Source: Paractinoplanes durhamensis
GTDB lineage: Bacteria; Actinomycetota; Actinomycetes; Mycobacteriales; Micromonosporaceae
NCBI RefSeq assembly: GCF_016862175.1
Contig: NZ_BOML01000021.1
Span: forward strand, 124,001-188,000
DNA: 64,000 nt
Direction of reading: 5' to 3'
Positions 5,898-17,885 of the stretch are shown here, piece after piece. Positions within the stretch are counted from its first letter, which is position 1. Each line of letters starts with the position of its first letter. Position numbers and translations under genes: made by a program. The notes beneath the pieces are model-generated. The model did not search any database. It was not told where the DNA came from and saw nothing but the letters and a program-made list of their open reading frames with translations.

Positions 5898-7916
5898 CTA
5901 TGCGGTGGTGCCGAAGAGCTCCGAGTAGACGGCGAAGGCCATCGCGATGTCGGCCTGCGCCCAGAAGCGGTGGTAGGTGAAGGACGGCGCGGCGCCGCCG
6001 TCCAGGTAGGCCTGGATCTTCGGGAAGTCCGGGTCGTCCTCGTAGAAGGACCGGATCGACAGGAACGTCGCGTCGGCGTCGATCGGGTCGCCGTTGGGCA
6101 TGGTGCCGGTCCAGCCGGCCGGGATGTAGACCGGGTCGGCGAAGCGGCTGTAGTCGGTGCGGGTCTCGGCGACCGAGATGCCCTTGTCGGTGGTGTGCAC
6201 CGCCAGCGCGTCCAGCAGGTTCTTCGCCAGGGTCTGGGTGGCGGTGTCGCCGGCGGCGGCCGCGTAGTACAGCAGGGTCTTGATCAGGGCGGCGGTGACC
6301 CCGACGTCCTGGCTGAAGTCGGCGACCGACACCCGCAGGCTCGCGTTGCTGCCGGGGCTCGACGGGTTCCAGGTGTCGGGCTGGCCGGTCCAGGCCAACG
6401 TGGACGGGATCTTGAAGTCGCCGGTGGCCGGGTCGGCGGTGATCTGCGCGGAGACCCAGGCCACCCACTTGTCCAGGACCGGCTTCACCTTCGTGTCCTT
6501 GGACAGGTAGTAGTACTCGGCCCAGCGCTCCATCGCCCACGCCTGCATGCCGAACCAGTTGTTGCTCGGCGGGTCGTGGTAGACCGGCTGCCAGTCGTAC
6601 GCCATGCCGTAGAAGGTCGGCGTGCCGGCCGGCGGGGTGGCGTAGGCGCCGTCCCAGCTGTTGGTGGCGCCGCCGGCGATCGCGCCGTCGGCCGACTGGA
6701 GCCACTGGAGGAACTCGATCTGCCGGCCGAGGCTGGTCGACCAGTCGGTCTTGCCGGTGGCCGACTGCGGGGCCAGGCCGGCCTGGGTGGACAGGGCCCA
6801 GGCGGCCACCGGGTTCTGGTAACCCTGGTGCGCGGCGCCGTCGCCGATCCGCCACGCCCAGCCGCCGCCCGGCTCGGCGCCGCCCCACGCGAAATACCAC
6901 CCGAGCAGGTAGTGCGCCGAGTTCTTGCCGCTGCCGGCCGCGCAACCGGTCGGGCTGGTGCAGTCGCCGACCTGCTTGAAGTATTTGTCGAAGAACGCGT
7001 ACCGCAGGTAGTCGCCCATCTTGGCGGCCTTCGCCACCGAGGCCGAGATCGCGCCCGCGTTGCCCTGGTCGGTCGCCCACTTGAGCGCCCAGTAGGCCGC
7101 CTGCACCGCGCGGGCGTCGGCGTCCGGCGCGTTGGTGTATTTCCACTGCTGGGCGTAGCTGCTGTCGCCGGTGAACAGGTCGAGGTAGCCGTTCGGGCCG
7201 CCGTACTTGAACAGGTCGGTGCTCGGCTGCGGCACCGTCTCCCACACCGACTCCTGCGAGCCGCGCTGGTAGGAGTTGATGTAGCAGGGGCCGGACGCGC
7301 TCGGGCCGTTCTCGCCGCCGGTGCCGGCCGTGGTGCCGTAGCCGTACACATTGTCCACGTCGATCAGCCAGTGCATGGCGTACATGTCGGCGGTGCCGTA
7401 GGCCGACTTCAGCTCGGTGGCGATCGGGTCCTGACCGACCGGCACGGTCTTGTCGAGCGCGCTCGGGTAGTCGGAGACCGCCGGATGCTCGGGCGCGTAG
7501 GTGGCCGGGGCGGCCGGGTTGTACGACGCGTTGGTGGGCTGGTCGACCGCGGCCGGGATGATGAACTGCTCGGCGGCCGCCCAGCTGGCGTTGAACGGGG
7601 CCCAGTCACCGGTGACCCTGCCGTAGGTCGCCTCCAGCCACATCCAGTAGCTGAACGCCTCGGACGTGGTCTCGTGACCGTGGTCGGGCGCCTCGACCAT
7701 CAGCGTCTCGACCGAGTGGTAGGGCACGCCCTGCGGGCTGAAGTAGCCGCTGGCGGCGGCCTTGATCTTGGCGTACTGGTCGAGGAACTTCTGCGAGTAC
7801 TCGTCCGCGGCGAGTGCGGGAACCTCGGCGGCGGCGGCGAATTTCGCGCCCGCGGCGACGCCGGCGATCGTGCCGCCGACCGCGATCACGAATCCTCTTC
7901 GGGACAGGGGGGCCAT
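5898..7916 (-). CDS. GH48 cellobiohydrolase, Tat-secreted, no carbohydrate-binding module
   Basis: 672 residues from ATG 7916 with GGAGG 5 nt upstream. The N-terminus has a twin-arginine signal (SRRGFVIAVGG, residues 5-15, then an Ala-rich segment ending near AAAAE). The rest is one GH48 domain; Glu86 in TSEAFSYW matches the proton donor known from clostridial GH48 enzymes. GH48 enzymes act processively from reducing ends of cellulose. Actinobacterial members usually carry a CBM2 or CBM3 after a linker; this one ends directly after the catalytic domain. A perfect CebR box at 8033-8046 lies 117 bp upstream. The GH48 call is firm; cellulose as substrate is inferred from the family. Confidence 0.92.
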   Translation of the reverse strand: MAPLSRRGFVIAVGGTIAGVAAGAKFAAAAEVPALAADEYSQKFLDQYAKIKAAASGYFSPQGVPYHSVETLMVEAPDHGHETTSEAFSYWMWLEATYGRVTGDWAPFNASWAAAEQFIIPAAVDQPTNASYNPAAPATYAPEHPAVSDYPSALDKTVPVGQDPIATELKSAYGTADMYAMHWLIDVDNVYGYGTTAGTGGENGPSASGPCYINSYQRGSQESVWETVPQPSTDLFKYGGPNGYLDLFTGDSSYAQQWKYTNAPDADARAVQAAYWALKWATDQGNAGAISASVAKAAKMGDYLRYAFFDKYFKQVGDCTSPTGCAAGSGKNSAHYLLGWYFAWGGAEPGGGWAWRIGDGAAHQGYQNPVAAWALSTQAGLAPQSATGKTDWSTSLGRQIEFLQWLQSADGAIAGGATNSWDGAYATPPAGTPTFYGMAYDWQPVYHDPPSNNWFGMQAWAMERWAEYYYLSKDTKVKPVLDKWVAWVSAQITADPATGDFKIPSTLAWTGQPDTWNPSSPGSNASLRVSVADFSQDVGVTAALIKTLLYYAAAAGDTATQTLAKNLLDALAVHTTDKGISVAETRTDYSRFADPVYIPAGWTGTMPNGDPIDADATFLSIRSFYEDDPDFPKIQAYLDGGAAPSFTYHRFWAQADIAMAFAVYSELFGTTA

Positions 7917-8032
7917 GCAGTCCTCCAAGCGGGGAAGCCGGCCGCGAGAGCGGGGATGGCCGGCCGCACCGCTGTCAGTGGGTGACGGCGTTTTGGCGGA
8001 AACGCCCGGAAACATCGACGCCGATCGTGACA

Positions 8033-8046
8033 TGGGAGCGCTCCCA
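8033..8046. promoter_or_regulatory. CebR-type operator upstream of GH48
   Basis: TGGGAGCGCTCCCA, a perfect 14-bp palindrome identical to the consensus bound by the LacI-family cellobiose regulator CebR in Streptomyces. It sits between the AraC gene and GH48, so it most likely gates GH48. No cebR gene is in the window. Confidence 0.85.
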
Positions 8047-8063
8047 TTGCAACCGGGCGAGGC

Positions 8064-8930
8064 TCAGGCCGAGGTCATCGCGGTGCGCAGCCGGGCCGCG
8101 TCCTGGGCCGGCGGCAGGCCGTAGACGCGGCGGTACTCGCGGTTGAACTGGGTCGCGCTCGCGTAGCCGACCGCCTCGGCCACCTGGGCCGCGGTGGTGT
8201 CGCCGGCCATCAGAAGGCGGCGGGCCTGCTGCATGCGCAGGTGCTTCTGGAACTGCAACGGGCTCATCCCGGTGGCCGACCGGAAATGGCGGTGCAGGGT
8301 GGCCGGGCTCATGTGCGCGACCTCGGCCAGGCCGGCCACCGTGATCGGGGTGGCGTAGTGCTCCAGCAGCCACGCGGCGGCGTGCCGGATGCGGGTGGCC
8401 GCGGTGCCGGCCACCGACCAGCGGCGCAGCACCGGGCCGAGCGGGCTGCCGAGCAGGCGGTAGAGGATCTCCGCTTCGGTGCGGGTGGCCAGCGGCGCGA
8501 TGTCGCCGGGGGAGTCGAGCAGAGTGACCCAGCGGGTGACCGCGTCGACCACGGCCGCCGGCATCGGCGCGGCGCCCTGGCCGGGCGACGAGTCACCGGG
8601 GGCCGGCTCGTCCAGCTCGAGCAGCAGGCCGGTCAGGACCTGGGTGTCCAGCCGCATGATCGCCGCCCGGTAGGGGAGCTCCTCGAACGTGGCGGTGACC
8701 GGCACGTGCAGGCTGTTCAGGTACATGTCGCCGGTGCCGGCCCGCCACGAGCGGTCGCCCGAGACGGTGCGCTTGGCGCCCCTCGCGACGAAGCAGATCA
8801 TCGGCTCGTAGAGCATGTCGGCCAGGCTGAAGTGCTCGTCGACCGCGGTCAGGGTCAGGCGCGGGACGGCCGTCTCGGTCGAGATGCCGTCCCGGTGCCG
8901 CTCGATCGCGGCGGCCAGTTGGTCGGTCAC
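8064..8930 (-). CDS. AraC-family regulator with AraC_N cupin domain
   Basis: 288 residues from a GTG start. N-terminal half is the AraC_N type (MLYEPMICFVARGAKRTV region), followed by two helix-turn-helices (ITVAGLAEVAHMSPATLHRH and AAQVAEAVGYASATQFNREY). It is divergent from an aldo/keto reductase across 87 bp. Regulators of this subfamily are often found back to back with a reductase they control; that role is inferred. It is separated from GH48 by the CebR box and is not obviously involved in cellulose use. Confidence 0.88.
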   Translation of the reverse strand: MTDQLAAAIERHRDGISTETAVPRLTLTAVDEHFSLADMLYEPMICFVARGAKRTVSGDRSWRAGTGDMYLNSLHVPVTATFEELPYRAAIMRLDTQVLTGLLLELDEPAPGDSSPGQGAAPMPAAVVDAVTRWVTLLDSPGDIAPLATRTEAEILYRLLGSPLGPVLRRWSVAGTAATRIRHAAAWLLEHYATPITVAGLAEVAHMSPATLHRHFRSATGMSPLQFQKHLRMQQARRLLMAGDTTAAQVAEAVGYASATQFNREYRRVYGLPPAQDAARLRTAMTSA

Positions 8931-8948
8931 AGGGTGCCCCAGCCGTGA

Positions 8949-11403
<2,455 letters not shown>

Positions 11404-11404
<1 letters not shown>

Positions 11405-12372
11405 CAAACGCCCTTCAATTGCGTACGGAAGTGGTGGAGCGCGCCTTCCTCGTCCAGGATCCCGCCGCCCTCGTGGCCGTTGTACTCCCAGATCTTGATC
11501 TCCCGCGGCCCGCCGTAGACGTGGTAGGCGCCGAAGATGGTGGAGGGTGGGCAGACCGCGTCGCGCAGCGCGGCGGACAGGTAGATCGGCGCGGTGGCGC
11601 GGGCGGCGAAGTTGACCCCGTCGAAGTAGGACAGGGTGCGGTGCACCTGCTCCTGCTCGCCGCGGTGCACCTTCAGATAGTCGAGGATCTCGCGGTACGG
11701 GTAGGAGTCGGTGGCCCGCACCGCGCGCGGGAAGTCGCACAGGAACGGCACGAACGCCGCCGACGCCGCCAGGTCGGAGCGCAGCCCGGAGACGGCGAGG
11801 GCCATCCCGCCGCCCTGGCTGCCGCCGACGACCGAGACGCGATCCGCGTCGACGACGTCGAGGGAGCGGACGGCGTCGACCGCCCGGACCGCGTCGGTGA
11901 ACAGGCGCCGGTAGTAGTAGGTGGCCGGGTCGAGGATGCCGCGGGTCATCACGCCCGGCACCTGTGCCGAGGAGGGTCCCTCGTCCGGGGTGGCGCCCAG
12001 GCTCCAACTCGAACCCTGGCCGCGGGTGTCCATCTGGAGGTGGGCGAAGCCGGCCGACGCCCAGAACAGGTTCTCCAGGTGGTGGCCGCGGCCGCCGCCG
12101 TAGCCGACGTACTGCACGACCGCCGGCAGCGGCTGCTCGACCCCGGCCGGCAGGCGCAGCCAGCCGCGTACGTCCTGGCCGGCGAAGCCCTTGAAGGTGA
12201 CGTCGTAGATCTTGACGGTGGCCAGGCCGGCCGGGACCTCGGTCAGCCGTACGTCGATGTCGTGCCCGGCCGCCTCGGCCAGGGTCCGCGTCCAGAACGC
12301 GTCGAAGTCGTCGGGGTTGACCTGGCTGCTGCGGTAGTTCGCCAGGTCTTCGGGGGACATGTCGGTCAGCAT
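11404..12372 (-). CDS. axe1: CE7 acetyl xylan esterase / cephalosporin-C deacetylase family
   Basis: 322 residues from ATG 12372 (AAGGA 5 nt upstream), the usual CE7 length. Catalytic residues: Ser185 in GGSQGGG, Asp271 in ALRDAVCPP and His300 in YNGHEGG; the RGQGSSW motif (117-123) is a family hallmark. There is no signal peptide, which fits CE7 enzymes that deacetylate imported xylo-oligosaccharides in the cytoplasm. Between the ABC permease and GH43 genes in one operon, it would remove acetyl groups before GH43 acts. Confidence 0.9.
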
Positions 12373-12388
12373 CGGAGTCCTTCGGTCG

Positions 12389-13222
12389 TCATCCCTTGAA
12401 TGCGCCATCCATGATCCCAGCCACCATCCGCCGTCCAACGAAGACGAACAGAATCAGCATCGGGATGGTGGCCAGGAACGAGCCGGACATGGCGAGCCCG
12501 AGATCGACGTCGTAGTTGTTCTGCAACGCCTTGATGGCGATCTGGGCGGTGTACATCTCCGGCGATTTCAGCACCACGAACGGCCAGAGGAAGTCGTTCC
12601 ACGCGGTCACGAACCCCAGAAGACCGAGAACAAAGGCCGCCGGGCGGACGAGGGGGAACGCGATCCGCCAGAAGACCTGCCAGGTGGTCGCGCCGTCGAT
12701 CCGGGCCGCCTGGAGCAGCTCGTCGCTGATCGTGGTGGCCAGGTGCTGACGCATCCAGAAGATGCCGAACGCGCTGGCCAGCCCCGGCACGATCAGCGCC
12801 TGCAGCGTGTCGACCCAGCTCAGCTTAGAGATGATCATGTACTGCGGGATGATCGACAGCTGGGTCGGCACCGTCATGGTCAGGACCACGAGCAGGAACA
12901 GTGTGTTGCGGCCGCGGAAGCGCAGCTTCGCGAACGCGAACCCGGCCAGCGAGCACAGCAGGGCCTGGCCGACGCCGATCGAGACGGCCACGATCAGGCT
13001 GTTCAGCAGGGCGCGTAAGAATGGGACGGTCTCGAACACCGTCGTCGCGAGGTGGAGGAAGTTGCCGCCCGGGACGACCGCCGGGGGCTGTTGGCGCGCC
13101 GCGGCGGTGTCCGAGGTGGAGACCACGAACATCCAGTAGAGCGGGAAGAGACTGATTAACGCGGCAAGGCCGAGACCAGCGTAGGTCCACCACCGCACTC
13201 GCTCGATTGTGCGAACCTTCAT
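12389..13222 (-). CDS. CUT1 sugar ABC transporter permease (MalG type)
   Basis: 277 residues, six membrane segments. The EAA loop reads DELLQAARIDGATTWQVFWRI near residues 180-200, contacting the ATPase. Its ATG directly follows the TGA of the first permease (TGAATG). No ATPase gene is in the operon, typical of actinobacterial CUT1 importers served by a shared MsiK-type ATPase elsewhere. Confidence 0.92.
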   Translation of the reverse strand: MKVRTIERVRWWTYAGLGLAALISLFPLYWMFVVSTSDTAAARQQPPAVVPGGNFLHLATTVFETVPFLRALLNSLIVAVSIGVGQALLCSLAGFAFAKLRFRGRNTLFLLVVLTMTVPTQLSIIPQYMIISKLSWVDTLQALIVPGLASAFGIFWMRQHLATTISDELLQAARIDGATTWQVFWRIAFPLVRPAAFVLGLLGFVTAWNDFLWPFVVLKSPEMYTAQIAIKALQNNYDVDLGLAMSGSFLATIPMLILFVFVGRRMVAGIMDGAFKG

Positions 13223-14167
13223 TCACTTGTCCGTCCGGCCGCGGGTGGATAGGAAGAAGTTGAGGCCGGCGAACGCCACCACCAGGACGAACAGCGCCAC
13301 GCCGATCGCCGCGCCGTAGCCGAACTGGAACTGCCCGAAGCCCTGCTCGTAGAGGAAGAGCGTCAGGGTCTGGCACTGCCGGACCGGTCCGCAGGTCAGC
13401 GGCGCGGACTGGCTGAGCAGCAGTGGCTCGGTGAAGATCTGCAGGCCGCCGATGGTCGAGGTGACGATCGTGAAGACGATGACCGGGCGCAGCGACGGAA
13501 TGGTGATCCGGCGGAACTGCGCCCACGAGCCGGCGCCGTCCACCGCCGCCGCCTCGTAGATCTCCCGCGGCACCGCCTGCAGCGAGGCCAGGTAGAGCAG
13601 CGTGTTGTAGCCGGTCCACCGCCAGGCGACCATCACCGCGATCAGCACGTGGCTGCCCCAGGTCGACTGGACGAAGTCGATCGGCCCGATGCCGACCTGG
13701 CCGAGCAGCCAGTTGAGCAGGCCGTAGTCCCGGTCGAACAGCTGCAGGAAGACGATCGCGGTGGCCGCCACCGAGGTGATGTAGGGGACCAGCATCGACA
13801 TCCGGAAGAACACGGCCCACTTGAGGCGTACGTGGTTGAGCAGGTGCGCCAGCCCGAGCGCGATCAGCAGCTCGGGGATCGTGGACAGCAGCCAGATGCT
13901 GAACGTGTTGCGCACCGCGTTGTAGAACCGCGGGTCGTCCAGCAGCCGGCGGAAGTTGTCCAGGCCGATGAACACGTGGTCGCCGATCGGATTCCAGTCG
14001 AACAGCGAGACGTAGAAGGTGAACAGCAACGGCACCAGGCCGAAAACCCCGAAGATCACGAAGAACGGGGCGATGTACGCGTACGGCGCAAGTCGTTCTT
14101 TGATCGGCTCTTTGGAAGTGCCCGGCGCCGTTGCTTTCGGCGGCGCCGGGCTCAACGTCGTGGTCAC
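13223..14167 (-). CDS. CUT1 sugar ABC transporter permease (MalF type)
   Basis: 314 residues from GTG 14167, placed 2 nt after the stop of the binding-protein gene. A Pro/Thr-rich cytosolic N-terminus of about 25 residues leads into six membrane segments. The EAA loop is REIYEAAAVDGAGSWAQFRRI. A periplasm-side loop contains CGPVRQC, two cysteines that could form a disulphide. Partner of the MalG-type permease downstream. Confidence 0.92.
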   Translation of the reverse strand: MTTTLSPAPPKATAPGTSKEPIKERLAPYAYIAPFFVIFGVFGLVPLLFTFYVSLFDWNPIGDHVFIGLDNFRRLLDDPRFYNAVRNTFSIWLLSTIPELLIALGLAHLLNHVRLKWAVFFRMSMLVPYITSVAATAIVFLQLFDRDYGLLNWLLGQVGIGPIDFVQSTWGSHVLIAVMVAWRWTGYNTLLYLASLQAVPREIYEAAAVDGAGSWAQFRRITIPSLRPVIVFTIVTSTIGGLQIFTEPLLLSQSAPLTCGPVRQCQTLTLFLYEQGFGQFQFGYGAAIGVALFVLVVAFAGLNFFLSTRGRTDK

Positions 14168-14169
14168 CG

Positions 14170-15441
14170 TTACTTACCGATGGCCGTCTTGATGTTCTTG
14201 AGCGCGTCGTCCCAGGCGGTGGCCGCGTTGCCCTTGCCCTGCTCGACGTTGGTGATCGCGTTCTGGAACTCCTGGCCGATCGCGCTGGTGTCCGGGCCGA
14301 TCACGAACGGCTGCAGGCCCTGGACCGACTTCGTGTAGATCTCGCCGGTCGGCGCGCCGGAGAAGAACTCGTCCTTGAGGCCGGTCAGCTTCGCGTCGGT
14401 GTAGACGCTCGGGGTGGTCGGCAGCGCGCCGGAGTCGACGAAGTGGGTGAGCTGGCTCGCCGGCGACTGGGTCGCGGTGATGTAGTCCCACGCGGCCTTG
14501 GCGTTCTTGGCGCCCTTCGGGATCGCGAGGTAGCTGCCGCCCCAGTTGCCGGAGCTGCCGGGGATGGTGGCGATGTCCCACTTGCCGGAGGTCTTCGGCG
14601 CGTTCGAGCGAATCGTGTTCAACATCCAGGACGGCGCGGCGATGGTGGCGAAGCCGCCGTCGGCCATCGCGGCGCTCCAGCCGTTGGAGAAGGAGCTCTG
14701 CTTCGCGGTGATGCCGGCCTGCGCGGCCTGGATCGCGTAGTCGAACCCCTGCTTCACCTGCGCGCTGGTCGAGTAGACGACGTTGCCGTCGTTGTCGTAG
14801 TACTTCTGCGGGCCCTGGTTGACGGCCTGGTAGAAGACGCTGGTCGCGGCGTTGTCGACGAACGGCTTGCCGGTCTTCGCGACGTAGTCCTTGCCGGTCG
14901 TGATGAACGCGTCCCAGGTCGGCCAGAGCTTGGCGACCTCGGCCCGGTCGGTCGGCAGGCCGGCCGCCTTGAACAGATCCGTCCGGTACGCCACGGCCAT
15001 GCCGCCGACGTCGGTGGGGATGCCGACGATCGAGCCGCTCTTGGCGGTGCTCTGCGCGATGACCCAGTCGAGGTAGTCGCCCTTGATCTTGTCGGCGCCC
15101 AGCGTGGACAGGTCGTAGAAGTTCTGCGACTGCTGGACGAACTTGGGCAGGTCGTCACCCTGGATCAGCACCAGGTCGGGCACCTTGCCGCCGGCCAGCG
15201 CGGTGGTCAGCGCCTGGGCGGTCTCGACCGACGTGCCGACCTCGGTGAGCTTGATGTCGACGTCGGCGTGCGTCTTCTTGTACTCGTCGACCGACGCCTT
15301 CTGGTTGATGCCGGTGAACGACCAGAACTCGAACGACTTGCCGTCGCCGGTCGCTTCCGTTTTTCCGTCGCTGCCGCCGCCGCAGCCGGCCAGTGCGAGA
15401 GCCAGTGCGGCAACCGCCGCTATCGCTATCCGGGACTTCAT
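14170..15441 (-). CDS. Sugar-binding lipoprotein of the CUT1 importer
   Basis: 423 residues. The signal peptide ends in lipobox LALAGC (Cys20), so it is anchored outside the membrane. The remainder is a type 1 extracellular solute-binding protein (FWSFTGINQKASVDEYKK start). ATG 15441 has AGGAGGAG close upstream. First gene of the operon binding protein-MalF-MalG-CE7-GH43, which predicts an acetylated xylo-oligosaccharide ligand; that ligand is inferred from the enzymes. It is divergent from a LacI regulator with an operator-like repeat in its leader. Confidence 0.92.
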   Translation of the reverse strand: MKSRIAIAAVAALALALAGCGGGSDGKTEATGDGKSFEFWSFTGINQKASVDEYKKTHADVDIKLTEVGTSVETAQALTTALAGGKVPDLVLIQGDDLPKFVQQSQNFYDLSTLGADKIKGDYLDWVIAQSTAKSGSIVGIPTDVGGMAVAYRTDLFKAAGLPTDRAEVAKLWPTWDAFITTGKDYVAKTGKPFVDNAATSVFYQAVNQGPQKYYDNDGNVVYSTSAQVKQGFDYAIQAAQAGITAKQSSFSNGWSAAMADGGFATIAAPSWMLNTIRSNAPKTSGKWDIATIPGSSGNWGGSYLAIPKGAKNAKAAWDYITATQSPASQLTHFVDSGALPTTPSVYTDAKLTGLKDEFFSGAPTGEIYTKSVQGLQPFVIGPDTSAIGQEFQNAITNVEQGKGNAATAWDDALKNIKTAIGK

Positions 15442-15451
15442 ATCTCCTCCT

Positions 15452-15472
15452 GAAAATTTCGAAGAAGTTTCC
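15452..15472. promoter_or_regulatory. Candidate LacI-family operator in the importer leader
   Basis: GAAAATTTC (15452-15460) is a perfect inverted repeat and is followed by GAAGAAGTTTC (15461-15471), a second imperfect one. It lies just upstream of the SD of the binding-protein gene and divergent from lacI, a normal place for an autoregulating sugar repressor. It resembles CGAA-N-TTCG sites described for BxlR-type regulators. Confidence 0.55.
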
Positions 15473-15567
15473 GATCGTTACCAGCGGAGGTTAGGAGTGT
15501 GGCGTTCATCGCGTCAAGGATTGTTTCGGCTCTGGCGCCGAAAAAATCGGGCGCTACACTGCGCGAC

Positions 15568-16599
15568 ATGACCACGAGGGAGAAACCGGCGGCCGGCCCG
15601 CTGACCATCGCTGAGATCGCGCAGCAGGCCGGGGTGTCGATCGCGACCGTCTCGAAGGTGGTCAACGGCAAGTCCGAGGTGTCCCCGGACACCCGCGCGC
15701 TGGTCGAGGGGGTCATCTCGCAGCACGGCTACCGCCGGCAGAAGAAGCGGACCCAGACCACGTCGCTGATCGAGCTGGTCTTCCACGAGCTCGAGGGCGC
15801 GTACGCCATGGAGATCATCAAGGGCGTCGAGCAGGTGGCGTCCCAGCACGACCTGGCTGTCGTGCTGTCCCAGGCGCAGAGCCGGCAGTCGCCCGGGCGC
15901 GGCTGGATCGAGGGGGTCCTGGCCCGGCGGCCGGTCGGCGTCATCGGTGTTTTCGAGGGGCTGGACGACGCCCAGCAGCGCCAACTGCACCACCGGGGGA
16001 TCCCGCTGGTGCTGATGGACCCGACCGGGGAGCCGGTGCACGACCTGCCGTCGGTCGGCGCGAGCAACTGGAGCGGCGGGCTGGCGGCCACCCGGCACCT
16101 GATCGAACTCGGCCACCGGCGGATCGCCGCGATCACCGGCCCGGCCCGCATACTGTCCAGCCGTGCCCGCCTCGACGGCTACCGGGCGGCGCTCGACGCG
16201 GCCGGGCTGAAGAACGACCCGGCCCTCGTCCGGGAGGGTGACTTCCACGTCGGCGACGGGCTCGTGCACACGAAGGCGCTGCTCGCGCTCGCTGACCCGC
16301 CGACCGCGATCTTCGCCTTCAACGACGCCCAGGCGCTCGGCGTCTACCAGGCGGCGTCCGCCGCCGGGCTGCGCATCCCGGACGATCTCAGCGTCGTCGG
16401 CTTCGACGACCTGCCGTCGATCCAGTGGGCGATTCCGGGCCTGACCACCGTCCGGCAGCCGCTCGGCGAGATGGCGGCGGCGGCCGCGTCGATGGTGATC
16501 GCGGCGGCGGGCGGCGAGGTGGCGGCGAGCAATCGGCTGATCCTCGCGACCGAGCTGGTGGTGCGGGCGAGCACCGCTAAGTTTTCGCCTTCGAGCTGA
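15568..16599 (+). CDS. LacI-family regulator of the xylo-oligosaccharide operon
   Basis: 343 residues from ATG 15568. N-terminal HTH LTIAEIAQQAGVSIATVSKV followed by the hinge region, then a periplasmic-binding-protein-like effector domain. The end (FDDLPSIQWAIPGLTTVRQP) is typical of XylR/BxlR-like actinobacterial repressors. Divergent from the importer operon; the operator-like repeat in between suggests repression relieved by imported sugar. It shares no operator sequence with the second LacI gene (19716-20714). Confidence 0.9.
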   Translation: MTTREKPAAGPLTIAEIAQQAGVSIATVSKVVNGKSEVSPDTRALVEGVISQHGYRRQKKRTQTTSLIELVFHELEGAYAMEIIKGVEQVASQHDLAVVLSQAQSRQSPGRGWIEGVLARRPVGVIGVFEGLDDAQQRQLHHRGIPLVLMDPTGEPVHDLPSVGASNWSGGLAATRHLIELGHRRIAAITGPARILSSRARLDGYRAALDAAGLKNDPALVREGDFHVGDGLVHTKALLALADPPTAIFAFNDAQALGVYQAASAAGLRIPDDLSVVGFDDLPSIQWAIPGLTTVRQPLGEMAAAAASMVIAAAGGEVAASNRLILATELVVRASTAKFSPSS

Positions 16600-16664
16600 A
16601 AGTATCGGGTTTTGTGGGCCGTGAGAGGATCTTGGAGGGGGTAGGGCGAACGGCGGGGGATCAG

Positions 16665-17885
16665 ATGCGTACGACCAGGGTTGCCCTGGTGATGGTGCTG
16701 GCGTTGTCGGCGTGTGCCTCGGGGGAGCAGCCGGCTGCGGCGCCGTCCGATCGCTCCGTCTCGCCGACGCCGAGCCACTCGCCCGAACCCGGCTGGGTCG
16801 GCACCTGGGCGGTCGGCGTGCAGTCCGGCAGCACTGGCTTCGAGCAGCAGACCCTGCGCCAGGTCGTGCACACCAGCATCGGCGGCGACCAGGTCCGGGT
16901 CCGGCTGTCCAACCAGTTCGGGGCCGCGCCCCTCGCGGTGACGGGCATCGGCCTCGCCCAGCCCACCGGCGGGGCCGGCATCGACGTGTCCACCGCCCGC
17001 GCGGTGACGTTTTCCGGGAACAACTCGGTCACCGTCCCGGCCGGCGAGGAGGCCGTCTCCGACGCGCTGTCGCTCACCGTGGCGGCCGACACCGACCTGA
17101 CGATCAGCATGTATCTGCCGGCCGCCACCGGGGCGCCCACCGAACATGTGCTCGCCAACCGGGCCAACTACGCCGCCACCGGTTCGCAGATCGCCGACGC
17201 CGGGCTGCGCGACTCGAAATCCACCAGCGCCTACTACTTCCTGTCCGGGCTCGACGTGCACAACACCGCCGCGTCCGGCGCGGTGGTCGCGTTCGGGGCG
17301 TCGGTCACCGACGGGCTCGGCTCGAAGTCCGGCACCAACCAGCGCTGGCCGGACCTGCTCAGCGACCGGCTGCGCGCGTCCGGCCGGACGATCGGCGTGC
17401 TCAACACCGGGATGAGCAGCAACCGGCTGCTGTCCGACGGCCCCGGCGGGGAGAGCGCGATCAGGCGCTTCGACCGCGACGTGCTCGACCGCCCCGGCGT
17501 GCGCTGGGTGATCATCTCCGACGAGCCGGCCAACGACCTCGGCAACGACAGCTCCACCCGGGCCGACGCGCTCACCGGCGGCCTGGCCGAACTCGTCGAG
17601 CGCGGCCACGACGCCGGGATCAAGGTGATCTGTTCGACGCTGACCCAGGCGTCGGGCGCGTCCTACTGGAGCACCGCGGCCGAGACCGGGCGGGCCGCCT
17701 ACAACGCGTTCGTCCGCGGCGGCACGAGCGGCTGCGACGCGGTGCTCGACCTGGACGCCGCAACCCAGGACCCGTCGTCGCCGACCCGGCTGAAGCCGTC
17801 CTTCGACTCCGGCGACCACCTGCACCCCAACACCGCGGGCATGAAGGCGATCGCCGACGCGGTCGACCTCAGCTGGTTCGACTGA
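16665..17885 (+). CDS. Secreted SGNH/GDSL hydrolase lipoprotein
   Basis: 406 residues from ATG 16665. Signal peptide ends in lipobox LALSAC, followed by a Ser/Pro-rich linker. An N-terminal beta-rich domain (to about 210) precedes the SGNH fold: block I is VAFGASVTDG (Ser nucleophile), block V is DHLHPN (Asp and His). Block III, usually GxND, reads EPANDLG, keeping Asn but not Gly. Likely an extracellular esterase acting on polysaccharide acetyl or acyl groups, judged from the neighbours. It overlaps the convergent oxidoreductase by 17 bp. Confidence 0.85.
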   Translation: MRTTRVALVMVLALSACASGEQPAAAPSDRSVSPTPSHSPEPGWVGTWAVGVQSGSTGFEQQTLRQVVHTSIGGDQVRVRLSNQFGAAPLAVTGIGLAQPTGGAGIDVSTARAVTFSGNNSVTVPAGEEAVSDALSLTVAADTDLTISMYLPAATGAPTEHVLANRANYAATGSQIADAGLRDSKSTSAYYFLSGLDVHNTAASGAVVAFGASVTDGLGSKSGTNQRWPDLLSDRLRASGRTIGVLNTGMSSNRLLSDGPGGESAIRRFDRDVLDRPGVRWVIISDEPANDLGNDSSTRADALTGGLAELVERGHDAGIKVICSTLTQASGASYWSTAAETGRAAYNAFVRGGTSGCDAVLDLDAATQDPSSPTRLKPSFDSGDHLHPNTAGMKAIADAVDLSWFD

